Positions 11,631 to 24,327 of a stretch of DNA of 64,000 nucleotides are shown piece by piece (the stretch's first letter is position 1; every line of letters starts with the position of its first letter). The notes beneath the pieces were generated by a model that was given only the letters and a program-made list of their open reading frames with translations, was not told the DNA's origin and searched no databases. The stretch covers positions 7,147,519 through 7,211,518 of the forward strand of contig OZ020521.1 of the NCBI GenBank assembly GCA_963971425.1. Direction: 5' to 3'. The DNA is from Bryoerythrophyllum caledonicum (lineage: Eukaryota; Streptophyta; Bryopsida; Pottiales; Pottiaceae). The translations under genes and the position numbers were made by a program.

Positions 11631-11967
11631 TAGAGTTTTCCTGAAAGTGCTTCCTGAAGGGGGCAAGTCAGGAGGAATATGGTGCCAGACAGTATGATAT
11701 GTATAAACGGAAAAAAAGAGCATGAGGAAATTTCACATTGCCTTTTTTTGCACCAATGAAATGCTTCGCAATTAATGTTCTTGGGCCCTACCCCATGCAA
11801 GCTAAAGTTCCCCCATAGTACCCTGAGTTCTCAAAGGGTTGACCAATAGTCCCCCAAACCTTTCCCAAGCCAAGACGCCATGTGCATGTAGTCCCGGTTA
11901 CTAACATAAGACCTTAAGATTCGAGGTACCTATCCAGTGTATTTTGGTGACTTTCAGGAAAACTCTA
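11631..11967. mobile_element. MITE with TAGAGTTTTCCTGAAAGT terminal inverted repeats
   Basis: TAGAGTTTTCCTGAAAGT at the left is mirrored by ACTTTCAGGAAAACTCTA at the right, spanning 337 bp. The same ends bracket 27,200-28,571. Confidence 0.75.
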
Positions 11968-13355
11968 TTTGAGTTATCCGCAACGTACCCCAAATTCTCA
12001 GTTTCTGACCTACAAAATGAAAAAGCTAGGGTCGCCGAGTCCACTAGCAGGGTTTTATTGTAGACCTTGAATAGAACACTAGACAGATTAGTTTTTGAGC
12101 CCCAAAATTCCCGAACTCCAATTAGAGCCTGGCTTTTATTGAGCGCCGAGTGTTGTTACATGGTACACACTGTTCAAGTCAGCCATGTCAGTGACATTCT
12201 GCATTTGTATGTGCCAGACTTGTTCAATCAGCCATATCAGCGACTTTGCTGAAAATACATACCACACTAGTCCAATCAGCCAACACCGTTCAACACTGTT
12301 CTTGATTGTTTTTGGGAGATTTGTGCCATTTGTGGTAACTGACACCTCCATAAAAGCCTCGAATCTTGAATGTATTTCATAGGATTACTTCGCGGCTACA
12401 CTCAAATACAGGTTAGATTTTCATTTCCATGAAAGAGGAGGACGAAAGACCGGGTCTCTTTACAAATAACTCTATTGTCTTAGGGATTTCATCACCGGGA
12501 AGGAATGATTGTTGCAAGGAGTTGTCAGGTTTCACTGAAGAGGGGAATTCGTCGTTGTAAGGGGTGTGCCTTGTCTCTTGGAAAAATCTAAAATGGGTCC
12601 CAATCCTTTCACCTTCAAATAAATCTTGTGGTCACTCAAGTGTCAAAGAAATATCTTACATGATTGCTCTTTTAAGTTCCAATCAATTCCAATCAGTAGT
12701 TTAGTCAAGGCAGGTTTCTAAGAAAGCCATGCATAATTGGATCACATGAAGTTCTGTAGTGTGAAATACAAGATAGGAATAATCTTGATTTTTCAAAAAG
12801 ATTGTCTCTGAACGCTTCACTCAAACATGATGGAACATGAAAAGGTGGAAGAATTGGTTCAAAGATAGAATTAACAAATCAGTTTCAATTATCAATATTT
12901 TTGTTTATTTGATATTGAACAGGACTGTCGATTTGTTGTGATTATAGATCTTTCTTCACACGACAGTTGTCATGGGACTTGGCATCAAGGGCCTCTCCGT
13001 ATTGTAGTGTTTTAGCGTAGATTAGTTTCTTACTAATCTATGGGTTTAGAGACGTACGGCGGCGCACCGCATTCATCTGTGGGTGATTTCCATCCACTTA
13101 GAATTGTGTGTGTGTGGATATAATGTTGCACACATCTTTTACTTGACATCTTTGTCAAGTCAAGCTTTGTGAGTGAATTAGAGAGTGTTTAGTCATTATC
13201 TTTGCTTGTAAGTGATTGTTTATTATTAGTAATGGCTCCGTAGTCTCTTATACTACTTGCACTTGTTGATTCTTCATTTGTGGAGTGCGAGACGCTTGAC
13301 TACTCTTGTAATTTACTAGTTATTCACTTGACAAAGACCCTCCCACGTTCCTCTC
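11968..13355. other. Intergenic, no gene seen
   Basis: No conserved frame. 12,900-13,345 has the feel of an LTR (TGTGTGTGTGG run, several short direct words, TTGTCAAGTCAAG repeats) and lies beside the retrotransposon remnant, but I could not find its partner. Confidence 0.4.
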
Positions 13356-13359
13356 TTTA

Positions 13360-16143
13360 GTTCTTGAATTTGAGCTTGGGTGAGTTAAAAAAAAATTGGG
13401 TACCTAGAACGATGTCGCGGAGCGCATATAAAGGAGAAGAACTCAATAAAAATTCAGGAATCCGACAAAGTACCGCCAAGCCCACCAAGTCATCATATGA
13501 CTTGGCCTCCGTGACAATTGCCTTCACCTTTATAGAACTTGCATTCACCACATCACCTCGATTAGGTTGCAACACCAACTCAGCTCTTGTGATGCCTGTA
13601 GCATACTATGTACCCCCTATGGAAGTGCTAATTGTCCATGGACACTTCTCCAAAGTATCCGAGTCAAACCCAACCCTTCAATAGCGGATGCTTCTAGCAT
13701 CAAAGGTTGAGCTCCTAAATCCAAAAGCACACGTCGAAGTACAAAAATCCTCCCATTAAGTTCAACAAGTTGGAAAATACCTCGGAAGTTGTCAACCACC
13801 ATGACACCGAGGTTGCTACTTCCATAATTTCCTCATGAACTCCCGTTTGTCCTCCAACTCATGGTGAGGGTCATTTGGATGTCGCCACCGGTAGTGGTTG
13901 AGGCACCATGGGCGACGTGGGCACCATCTCCTCCAACGTGAAGGACTAGGGCAACCATGCTTGCCGGTTATCCTTTTCATGTTGAGGATCTAGAGTTGGA
14001 CTAGCTCTACTTGGAACCTCCTTAGAAACTGGTGTCTGGCTTCGTGTGAGGGCATAGGCCTCCCGTGTGCCATCCTTGATAGCAAGTGCCTTGCCACTCA
14101 ACATAAAGTCCCCAAATTCATCATCCACGAAACTAAAGCCGCCCCAGCATGAAAACTAGGAGTTACCTGGGGATTGTCATCTTTCACTGTTGTGTTGGTA
14201 CTCATTGCTTCCATCTTTGCCTCTAACTCCGCGAACTTGGCCTTCCAACTCTTCTTTTTTCCTCCACTGGCTTTGGACTCCTTTTCCTTGTTTTTTGCTT
14301 TAGCTCCCTTGCTTTCGGAAGGCTTCAACTCCGAATAAAGCTTCCAACAGTTCCCCTCCGCATGCCCCTTAGCACCACAACCAGAGCAGAAACCTCCAGC
14401 TTAAGGTGTGGAAGTCTTACCTTCCTTTCAATTTTTCATCTAATGTCCTGGCTTCTCACATTTGAAGCTCAAGGCACCCATGTCAGCGGTATAGAATGGA
14501 ACAACCACCTTGGCCACTTTAACCTTCTCCGGGACCTTCTCTTCACGTTTGAGAAATCCCATGGTTGCCTTCTTTTCTAGTAAATTGATCTCAATCTGCT
14601 TCGAGATTTCAAAAACAAACCGTAGTGTAGTTGACACTTCTAATCGTAATGCCTCATTGCAAACCAAGGTTTCAATTCCTTGACGAGGATATTGTACCAA
14701 TCTTGCACTGCCTGTTGTTCTGTAACCTCGTGAGTGACTGAAATTAATCCCCTTAATCTCGCATGAACCTCTCTCAGCGATTCGTCACCTCCATGTGTGA
14801 AAGAATGAAGGGCCTTCATTTTATCCGCCCGTTGCCCTTGATAATCTGTGTTGAGTTGAACAAAGAACCTCATTGTAGGGTTGAGTGGGGGTGGATGACT
14901 TACCAACTCCCATGGTGGCACCGTATCCTCCACAATGCTCGTGTCTTCCTCCTTCCCCTTGGATAAGAGTAGTGATGTCACCCTCGATGCTCAACCGAAT
15001 ACATCCACATAGTTCGGTGCGTAGAAGTCTCCAGGTCATAATTTCTGGAAAATGGACCTCCTCAATTTTCCACAATCCGCTAGTGGAGCCCCTTCTAGAC
15101 ACCCTAACAATGCCCTCCAAACCATGTATGGATTGAAGTTGGGATTACGGGACTTCTAGAGTTCAAACCACATGGTGAACTCCTTCTTTAAGTCATCGAC
15201 TTCAGTGGTGCCCGTGGCACCCAAAAATCTCCATATCCCTCGTTCTCTGCCTCCATATGATGAAGCCATGTCTTCCCAATCAAAATATGATTGTTGTGGC
15301 CTCCTGAGCAAATTTGGTGCTACAACATCCACCTCATGCTTGTCAAAAAGTTCTTCCTCTTCCACCAATGGTAAGACCGGATCTTCTACCTCTTCCGGGT
15401 GAGCGACAATCTCCTCCAACACATGTGTACGAACACCTACCGCAAAGGGGGTGTTTCTCCAAGTGAAATCGGGCCCCTTCCACATATCCAAGTTGGGAGT
15501 TTAGGGATTCACTCTAAGAAACCTCATGCTTCATGGGTGCCCTTCATCTCTAGTGTGTAAATGATAGGTGACACTTTCCAGTCTAACAACTCCATAGTAA
15601 GTGAGTCCCACACACTACTAGCCTGCTCTCGCCAGGTGCCTACCTCCCACTACCACGTGGTATGGAATAAGAAGCCAAATTCTGTGAAGATGAGAGAGAA
15701 TGGGGGTAATTTGATACTTCGAGAGAAATCCTCTATCTCCTCGGTGTATCTCGACCCCGAATTCCTCAAAACAACCGCCCTCCCAGAAATCACCAAGTCC
15801 TTAACATCCACTTGACCTCAATGACAATACAAAGGTGTAAGAACACCCTCTTTTGCTCGAAGTGCTTGATTTTGCAAACTCCAGTGCCTAATGTAGTCGA
15901 GTACTTCAGAGATTCCACACTTAGGACTTTGATGCCAAGTTTGCAAATGTCTTGGGATCCCGTCCAGGACTTAGCTATGGGTGAAAGCTCAAACTTTGTG
16001 CAACTACCACTTGCCTAAGAAGAAGAATTCTTCACTTGCAAACTCCGCAAGCTAGAAATCAAGGTGTCTAATACTTCACTACTAATCTCCACCTTGGATG
16101 AAGTAGAGTCTTCCAATTGCTTGCTCTTACCTCTTCCATCCAT
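13360..16143 (-). pseudogene. Decayed LTR-retrotransposon gag-protease
   Basis: Read on the minus strand, a gag begins at 16,143 (MDGRGKSKQLEDS), continues as broken frames through 15,491-15,156 (WEDMASSYGGRER) and 14,981-14,640 (SFTHGGDESLREVHARLRGL, a retrotrans_gag-like segment). It reaches a basic region and one CCHC zinc knuckle at about 14,395-14,340 (CSGCGAKGHAEGNC). A retropepsin-like stretch follows at 13,802-13,617, with VLLDLGAQPLML in place of the usual D-T/S-G-A. Several stops and frameshifts separate the pieces. No reverse transcriptase or integrase was recognised. The order gag, knuckle, protease fits an old Metaviridae-type (Ty3) plant element. Confidence 0.7.
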
Positions 16144-16144
16144 G

Positions 16145-17890
16145 GTCCATACTCCACATAACCCAAATATTATTATGATACATTTAGACCATGTTAGAAA
16201 TGCTACAAAATTTTCACCTTGCCTCTCTTTTCCAAATCTTATCCCTTCATCACACCTCTACTACATTTGTGAAACACCCATGATCAACTCAAGAGATGCC
16301 TCTATTGAATCCTCCCCACTTACCACATGCATGGTTTAGTAGTTGATGTTGATCAAATAGTAGTGGTTACTTGGATGAAGGCTCTCGATGAGGTATGATA
16401 ATCCATCCCTAATTCACCGAAACGTATTGCAGTGTGAATGCACATCTGAGATAAAGGCTACGAGATACATTATATGATTACGAGTGTCCTACGATACGAT
16501 ACTGATTGAGTAAGGATACGGGTACTGCCCGAGTCGGGTATTGCCCGGGTCCACGCACCTCGGCACTCACATTCCTATCAACGCATCTGTCTATGCACAC
16601 GGTCACCACCGCTCCTGCTCCCAGCGACGTCAACCCTTACATTACACACTTTCTCTCTCTTTTGCTCGTGCGCCCCTCACCACAAGCTCACTCTCGCTCT
16701 TCTTGCCGACCGTCCGCAATTCCACCGAATATCGCAACAAGGACAGTCTAGCTGCTACTCCCGGCCTCCTCGCACGCCGTCTAGCAGCAACAAGCATTGC
16801 TCTCCGAACTAGACTAACAAAACCTTAGATATGCACACCATCAACCCCTGCAGTCAAAGTATTGAGGCGGACCAAAAACACTAGATATGGGCCCCGTTGT
16901 GTGTCAACGGACTAGACGATGAAACACCAGACTAAAGCACTGCCACAAGCGAGAGACTTGACCGCAATTCCAAAAAGCCGCCCCTCCGCTGCTCCGCCCT
17001 ACGCTGAGTACAACTTTTCCATCGCCAAATTCTACAAACCTCAGCTTGCAAACCCTAGAAAATACCACGCGATCAAAATCGCGCACGCACGTGTCGAGCG
17101 ACTTGAACGGCTTAAAACCCAACGTTCACCTTCTTCCTTAGCTCGCAGACTTCCAAAGAAGCGGATTTAGATGAAGGCTTCCACTTTCTGTGGATGAGGT
17201 AAGAGTCAATGAAATATCATCCAATCCTATCTCCGTTGTTTTTCTTTCCACCACCTCTTCTAACCTTATCTCTAATTTTCATCCATTTCCTTCTAAGCAA
17301 GTTTGTTCTTGCAACAAAGTCAGCACTCACACCTAGCTCTAAAATCACCCTAAGCACAAGATTTTAAGGGTTTTAACTGTTAAAAATCCACTAAGACTAT
17401 ACTCATATCAAAGTGGTGATCTTTCTCAAGTAAGAAACAAGTGAAACTCACTTGTAAGCATACAACAAAGTCAGGTCAATGTCATTTTTAAAGTTTGATC
17501 GCATAATAACAATGAAGCTAATGAAGTGCACGCACGCATACTCTCCCTCACTCCATCACATGGGAGATTCAACTTGAGAAAAATGAGTCTCCTTCAACTA
17601 CACGTGGAGGTTACTTGGACTCCAAGTCCTAAATGAGGTATCAAAAGACACCACCAATGCCCTAAAAAGTCAAAAGACTCTAATACTAATACTAACTACC
17701 AACTAGAGCTAGAATCTAAGTCTTCCTTTGACCGCTTAACCTCCTATTTGGTTTACAACGCATAAACCAACCTCCACAAATCCCCCAATGCGCCGAATCT
17801 GACAACAATTTCCAAACATTGAAAAATGGATCAACAACAAAGACATTGATACAACATTATCCACAGATTTCTGGAACTCCTCCAACATTA
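16145..17890. other. Intergenic, no gene supported
   Basis: 16,500-17,170 is relatively GC-rich and has open frames on both strands, but none shows a recognisable domain. 17,200-17,890 is AT-rich sequence without signals. Confidence 0.4.
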
Positions 17891-17899
17891 CTGATGCCC

Positions 17900-18660
17900 A
17901 AACAATATGGCTAATTAAATTTCAAACAGGCCAATATATGGGTAATGCCTGAAAACAACTATTCTTTGGACTCGAAAGATTTCCCAACATCTCATGCCCA
18001 ATATGTGACTCAACCGATTTTGGCACATGGCTCTACGTCCTACTAAAATGTCAACAACCACACATACACGGACTAATTATCAAACGACATAACAAAGTTG
18101 TATGGGAAATTTAAAAAATGCTAATCTCCTCTAGCTACTTTAGATGTTACATTCTCATGAAGGCTCAAACATTCAACAATTACCTACTAGAAAATATTGT
18201 CCCAAGTTGGCTACTACCTTGTACATGCAATATGCAATGATGCCAGTGTAAGGCTAGATTTAAACCGGATATACTCTGTATCCGTGGTCTACAACACAAA
18301 GCCACCCTCCAAACAAAATTGACCCCAACATAACCATCCAGATCATTGAATTCGCATATTGTAATGACAGATTTTCAACCCAAACAAAATCAACAAATAC
18401 CAACCATTAATCAACAACATTAAAAATCAAGGTTGGAAAGTTGACCCATTCATCATTGTCACCGCCGGTGCTAGAGCCACAACACACATACCACCAATGA
18501 TAGAACTTGCAAACATATTCAAAATCCCTATCTCCTCCATTCGGAGCACCTTCAAAAACATCAATACCATTGCCATACACCATGCCATGTCCATTCTACT
18601 ACACAAAAGACGACTAGAGAATAATCAACCCATACTAGAAATACACAACGCAACTTAAAT
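17900..18660 (+). pseudogene. Decayed non-LTR retrotransposon (LINE) C-terminus
   Basis: Broken plus-strand frames read CPICDSTDFGTWLYVLLKCQ, HGLIIKRHNKVVWEI, then after frameshifts IIEFAYCNDRF and KYQPLINNIKNQGW followed by VDPFIIVTAGARATTH. The pattern of a Cys-containing knuckle followed by an IxRHNxAV-like motif and a conserved tail is typical of the end of LINE-type ORF2. Stops occur about every 50-100 codons. The upstream RT region is missing or unrecognisable. Confidence 0.55.
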
Positions 18661-18884
18661 TAATAAATTAAACCCACTATACAATCATTGGAAGCAATTC
18701 TACTCTCCCCTATTGGTTACTCGTTACTGGCTACTAGCTCCATAGTATCTACCTCCGAAAGGGGGCAGTAGTTCCTTTACACTTTTCCTTGTCCTGCAGA
18801 CAAAGAAAAAGTGACGGGAACAAGTAGACACTCTATTCACGCCGGCCTCCCTTGGAAGCCAGAGTTCTTACTACTAGCATCTAG

Positions 18885-19000
18885 CACGACTAACGCCACC
18901 AAATTCGATGCAAGCATCGGTGAGCTACAATGATTTTCATGAAGTGGGGTCAAGATAAAAATGCACCCTAAATGTAAATGTTGGTCTACATGACCTGTTA
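18885..19000 (+). repeat. Copy of the TGCAAGCATCGG repeat
   Basis: Shares GCAAGCATCGGTGAGCTACA, GAAGTGGGGTC-CGATAAAA and CTTGTAGATTCTC-like words with 29,700-29,850, and with the reverse complement of 36,340-36,480. Confidence 0.6.
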
Positions 19001-19123
19001 AAACATGTAGATTCTCCCAAGCCTCGTGAGCTTGTCAGCCTCAAAGGCATAATAGTAAGGTAAATAACAGTAAATGTCAAACCACACCCAATACCACAGC
19101 CACAGCTCCATGATTATTGTATA

Positions 19124-19250
19124 GGGTGAGGCCCTCTTGGTTGGACCTCACACGATGTGAGCTACCCCAACGAGGAGGGCAAGGACAAAGCCTTGTCCCG
19201 ATGAGGAAGGTAGCTCACATCCAGGGAGGCCCAACCTAGAGGGCCTCACC
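19124..19250. repeat. ~127-bp imperfect hairpin
   Basis: GGGTGAGGCCCTC...GATGTGAGCTACC at the left pairs with GGTAGCTCACATC...GAGGGCCTCACCC at the right, around a central GAGG-rich loop. Probably a foldback-type miniature element. A second weak pair (AACGCCCGATC / GCCGGGCGTT) flanks 19,256-19,395. Confidence 0.65.
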
Positions 19251-20107
19251 CGGCATAACGCCCGATCAGGGTGGCCAATTACTCTTTTTTTTAAGCTACC
19301 CGGGCAAAATCATGTGAGGAATTCGAAATGCCCGATTCTCGCGAACATTATGGGATTGGGTTCGCCTGAATGGGCGCAAATCACGGCCGGGCGTTAGGCA
19401 CTTGTCCAAAACCCTTGTCCAAAACACCGGCATGCTGATGATCAATTCACCAACAAGGCTGTTGGCACCAATCATGCTGAGACCAAGTACATGGCCAACG
19501 CGAACCAGGCCTTGGTGCCCTCATTTCCTCGCAACACTCTTTTGAATAATGACCATGAGAGTTGCAAGCACCAACAGAGGCGTGATACACCTTAGTTTTC
19601 TCTAAAAATATGGAGGTTTACAAACGCCTTCTTCGTCTCCCACTCGTTGTCATCATACATGAGAGTACCCTCAAAACCTCCACAGTTATTACTTAAGTGT
19701 CCATCCCTTCATCTGACTCTCTCTCAGCAAAGGGGTGTTTGGAGTTTGATCAGCTAAACAAGGTTTCAGGTGCACTGGATTGGTAGTATAACTCATAAGA
19801 AGGGTACGTTACATTGCAGTGATAGCGATGATCAGGCTGCACCTCGCAAGATGTTTTTACAAAGCTCTCGACTGCTGCTACAAGAATTTAGCCGTGGAAC
19901 CATACATAATATATGAAAGTTTGCCCAATCGTCTAATGAAGAACTTGAGGATCTAGTGTATAAAGGCTGTTCAAACCAGATGTAAGTGGATGAAGCGAAA
20001 GAACTATCTATTACAGCTGTTAAGATATTTATTATTGCATGTAATTTACCCTAGCAAATGAATCTACCTTGCAACTAAGCCGTTCAACCCAACTGTACAG
20101 AGGAGAA
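19251..20107. other. Intergenic upstream of nothing recognised; 3' flank of SCAB
   Basis: No frame or RNA gene is supported. The part next to 20,107 is the 3' UTR side of the SCAB gene. Confidence 0.4.
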
Positions 20108-23008
20108 TCAACTATCAGGGCCTCCAAGTATGACCTGCCAAAATAAGGGTGGAATCAGAAACTGATGAGAAAGAAACTAGAACTCAGAGTACAAACAAGA
20201 GGATGACAGGATGCAGAAACTAGCAAGTCAAAAAAAGTGATGATCCATACATTGCAGTCAAAGGCAAATCTTCTGGCCAACATGATGGCTGCATTGCGCT
20301 CTCGCTCGGAGTCCAACACCAACATAAAAGTGAGGCTCTTGTGTGCTACCCAATACAAGCTCCGTGCGGCGGCATCACCTCCTCCTCGTGCACCACACAA
20401 CTGCATTCCCATAGAATGATCACAATTATCAGTATGTTTGGTTATAATCAGTCTAACTCTTGTATTCAAAAGGATGCGCACCTGCATTGACGAAGAGTAC
20501 TCTGCTCTGGCTCGGTTAGTGCGGCCTCTGAAGAGCTTCATAAGCGACTTGTCAATGGCCAAGACCTGAGATACGTGCTTGCCCACAGGCTCACCATTCT
20601 CTTGGAAGATTCTCACCTGGATTGCACACAAGTGACTTCTGTAAGATGACTAGTTGTCAATGGAACATCAGTGGGTTAAGGTGTTTTACGTATGCCTACA
20701 CTGAATTCAGCTCCTCCTTTACGCACCAACGATTCCACGTACTGGCCTACTCCAGCAGCTGCCACAACCCACAGGAATTCATCAAATATCATGCTGCACA
20801 TCTCATGTAAATAAATTCGCAGGATTGTTGTTTTTTAAATGACTAAAATTTATTCGACATTTTCTTTGGTAGAAATCGCTTACCTCCATCTATTGGTCCC
20901 GAAGTAGAAAGAGTCTCCACGCTACCATCCGGAAGGAGGATGTCAACTTTGAGCTGCTTACCAACTTCTAGAGGCTCAGGTGCGTACTGAGGCCTCGTAG
21001 CACCTGTGCATACAATGTCAAATTTTAACAAGAGCACTCTGCAGGAAGAGAAAAATATGAGATCATTACGTCAGAAATTTCAACTGCTCACCTACAACAG
21101 GTTCAGACTTGGCTCCATGGACACGGTACCACTGGATCTTGCATGTCTCCAGGTCTTGCACCGCTGGGGACAAAGCCTGAGAAGGTGTAATAATCAAGAA
21201 AGAGCCAAGTCGCTCCTCACCTTGGAGCTCAAAAAGTGATGGCGCTTGCGAATTCGAAGTCAAAGAATCAACCTGTCATTTAACCGCAAGAGCTTAGATT
21301 GTACACCCACCTTTAAAACCAGAGAGTAAACATTGACTCAGGTGTTTACAGGTGATCACTAACTTCGACTTCGATTCTAGTGATGACATATCATCTAGTT
21401 TGTAAAACAGCAACGAGGTGTTTCGTGCAAGAAGGAATTATTTGTACTATCCTAGACCTACTCACACCACAAAAATACTAGAGAATGAAGACAAGTTGTT
21501 AGACTGGCACACCGCATTGAAGACAGGCCATAATTCATCAGCCTTACCTTCTTGCGGAGAAGAACAACCTCCAAGGCCTTCTCAGACAATTGCTGCCTCA
21601 GCCCTGAAATCTCGAATTCCATGTCCATCACCTTGCTAGGTGCGTGAAGCATTGTTATTCTGCGAGCTTCTTTGATCTCCACACGCAGCTCCAGTAGCTC
21701 CTGCAACCACCAATATTAAAAAGCATTCACAAAAGCAAAGTAGGGGTAAAATTCAGGAGTGGAAAAATCAAAGCCTCTACCTCATGCTCGGCTTCGCTTA
21801 AGGAGTGAGTTTGCTCTTCCAACGCTTGTTGGCAGCGAAGCGCTGTAGCCCGTGCAGCCTCGATCTCAGCCTGCGCTTCTTGTCGTTCCTTGGCAATGAT
21901 CTCCTTTGCATCCTCAGTAGCCTGAACCAAGCATGATGAAAAGGGGCTTATCAACTTAGCTACCCAGAAATTAGCCAGCACAAGACAAAAAATAGTGCCA
22001 CAACCTTCTGGAAAAGTGCAGCCAGCTTCCTTGACTCCTCTCTCTCCTGCGTGCATTCCAGCTCCCGCTGTGTCCACTGAGCTTCCACGGCATGCACCTG
22101 AGATAACAACACCGTGAGTTCAAGGCCCTGAAGCAAATAGCGAGACCGACTAATCTAGCTTGTGGGAGGAGAAGAATGGGAAACATACAATTATGAGCGC
22201 TTCGCTGATGTCGTCCTTGTTCCGACCCGCAACTCGCCCCGAGAGGTCAGCCAGCAACCCCCGTAGCTTCTTAATCAGCGCTGGTTTATCCAGGAGAGCT
22301 ACCTCTTTCGCCTTTTGCTGCAAGTACATCACATCCGCAATCAAAGGGTCATGTTACAAATCCTACTTGTTCTGTGTGCATTATCGTTTCCGAAAATGTG
22401 TGTATCAATTAAATCGTCAACTCTAACAAATCCACGGCTAATTTCACTCATCCAACACAGCAAAATAAAACATTGCGTGAACCACCAGGTCGAATTCAAC
22501 AGCTTAAATGTTCAAGATTTAAATACGAGTAAACTGAGAAGTTCTAACATCGAAATTTTACGCGGAAAGAGAAAATTGTTTAGATGAAGTCTTTTCTAAA
22601 TTCGCAAGCTCTAAGAGGCTCTCCACCCACGAACTGGAGTGACTGGGGAGCCTTCAATTTCTTCCTCTCGAATGCAAAGACAAGACGGAAAATCTGGTGG
22701 TATCAGTACACAACAGCTTGATTCATCAGAAGTAGACACTGGAATCTCTGATTGCTTAAGGCTAGAGAATTAAGCACGGTTGGGGAGGCAAAAAAAAAAC
22801 TGAATACCTCTTGAGCAAGTTTTGCAGCCGCTGCGTTGGCGGCCGCTTGTCCCGACTCGAACCTGCTCGCCAAATCACGCACTGACATGCGCTTCACCCT
22901 GCCCCACAAGTCCGCCGATTCCTTGCCCATGATCTCTTTCGCCGTGGCCAGCCCTTCGCTGCCCTCGCGCGCCCGGTCCAAGCTCACCTCCGCCGTGACG
23001 CCCTTCAT
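20108..23008 (-). CDS. SCAB: Stomatal closure-related actin-binding protein (SCAB-like)
   Basis: Eleven exons rebuild a 462-aa protein: 22808-23008, 22189-22317, 22005-22097, 21781-21921, 21548-21700, 21092-21272, 20884-21003, 20700-20758, 20482-20616, 20251-20400, 20108-20134. All junctions are GT-AG and keep frame. SCAB proteins bind, stabilise and bundle actin filaments and act in guard-cell actin remodelling. Residues about 30-240 form a coiled coil (MSVRDLASRFESG, SGRVAGRNKDD, EARRITMLHAPSKVMDMEF). About 260-345 is the Ig-like part (CKIQWYRVHG, YAPEPLEVGK, GPIDGAAGVG). About 345-455 is the PH-like part (MQLCGARGGGDAAARSLYW, ERERNAAIMLARRFAFDC). The tail is VILGGPDS. Arabidopsis SCAB1 is 496 aa; the N-terminal actin-binding segment is short here, so an upstream coding exon may be missed. 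Confidence 0.93.
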
Positions 23009-24323
23009 CCTGGCAATTGTGGCAATCGTAAACCTGGCCTCCGATTTCGCCAGCGTGACCTCCGATTCCGCCAGCGTGGCCTCCGCTCTCGCAAAAATAT
23101 TTCAACTCTGTGTCCTCATGTCGACACGAACAATACCGTCCTGGACGAAATCAGTGGTACCCGTAAGCTGTGCCCCTTGCTAGTGTAGGCAACAACTCTT
23201 CGCAGCCTCTGCCAACCTCAATTCCGATCACCTGGAGATGGAAGTGCGCAAAACAATCCCAGAATCCTCTCCCTGCAAGCGATCCCACAACAGCAAAAGC
23301 AACTCTTCGATCTCGTCAACCTCCAACCGATCAAGGGCGTGTGCACACTGCAAATTGAGACTCAAACCCCCGGCGACGGGCGAAGGCCGTACGTTGAGCT
23401 TTTTTCTGTTGTAGACCAGCTAAAAGGACCTATGTAGGCGAAGACAAGTCCGACTACGAGGCCTCGCTGTTGGTGGTCGCCCCGAGCGGAGGATAAGGTC
23501 CGCCCTGCCGAATTAAAAAAAGAGATCCCCGCGAGACCAACCACAATTCGCTCAAGTGAGAAGAAGCTCCACGACGAGCGCACGGTCGATTGCAGATGGT
23601 CTGGCTGCAGAAGCGCAGATGCGCAGGAATCCCTGCTGGCCCATTTTCTGGAAATCGATCATCAGTGGGCCCGCAGTGAAGTACCACGACCAAGTCATCG
23701 AAGCCGTGCGGAGTGGACAAGTCGTAGACTCGCGGTTGACACAGCAACCGCGGCTGGCTCGGTCTAGTCAATCGACACAAGACTCAGCTCGCCGCGGCGA
23801 CCGAGCACACTCGAAATCGATTCACCGAACTTCTCCGGTCCAAGCTCAAGAGCCTGAAAAAGCAAGGTGCTGCAGTTCGTCGACGCTGATCGAATTCTCT
23901 GCAATGGAGCTCGGTAGATCGCCGTCTTTTTACTTCCACTGGACGTTGACGACGCTGTGTTCTCCTGCTTTGGCGCCTCAGTATCAGCCGGGCGTCACAG
24001 GGTATCAGACTAGTCAGGTTATCAGTTTCGTGGACTGCCAAGTGGAAGAGGCGCGGGTTTGGGCGCTGGCGGGGAAAGGCGACGAGAATGGGGGGACAGG
24101 AATGTACGGATTTGGTAGATGAGGACGGTGGAGGTTGGCATTTGACTCGTTTATACGATGCTGTATTTGGTTTATGTTTTCAAATTTTGACCTGTTGCCA
24201 AATTAGAAACATATAATTTGATGTTCTCGAATCTTTGAGAAGAATTCAACTAGAAGATGTTAATTGAAATGTGGTGGGTGTGACATACAATGATCAATGT
24301 TGGTGCGTATCTTTAACCTGCTT
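23009..24323. other. 5' region of SCAB and intergenic
   Basis: The frame upstream of the assigned Met stays open to about 23,100 without another Met, so an unseen 5' exon is possible. 23,390-24,120 is GC-richer than its surroundings and has overlapping frames on both strands with no domain. It most likely contains the SCAB 5' UTR and promoter. Confidence 0.4.
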
Positions 24324-24327
24324 TTAA

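Noticed and set aside
16506..17170. Open frames on both strands in a GC-richer stretch
   Set aside because: No recognisable family, no consistent splice pattern.
23556..24122. 188-codon plus-strand frame
   Set aside because: No recognisable domain, overlaps an open frame on the other strand and lies at the SCAB 5' side; judged to be chance in GC-rich DNA.
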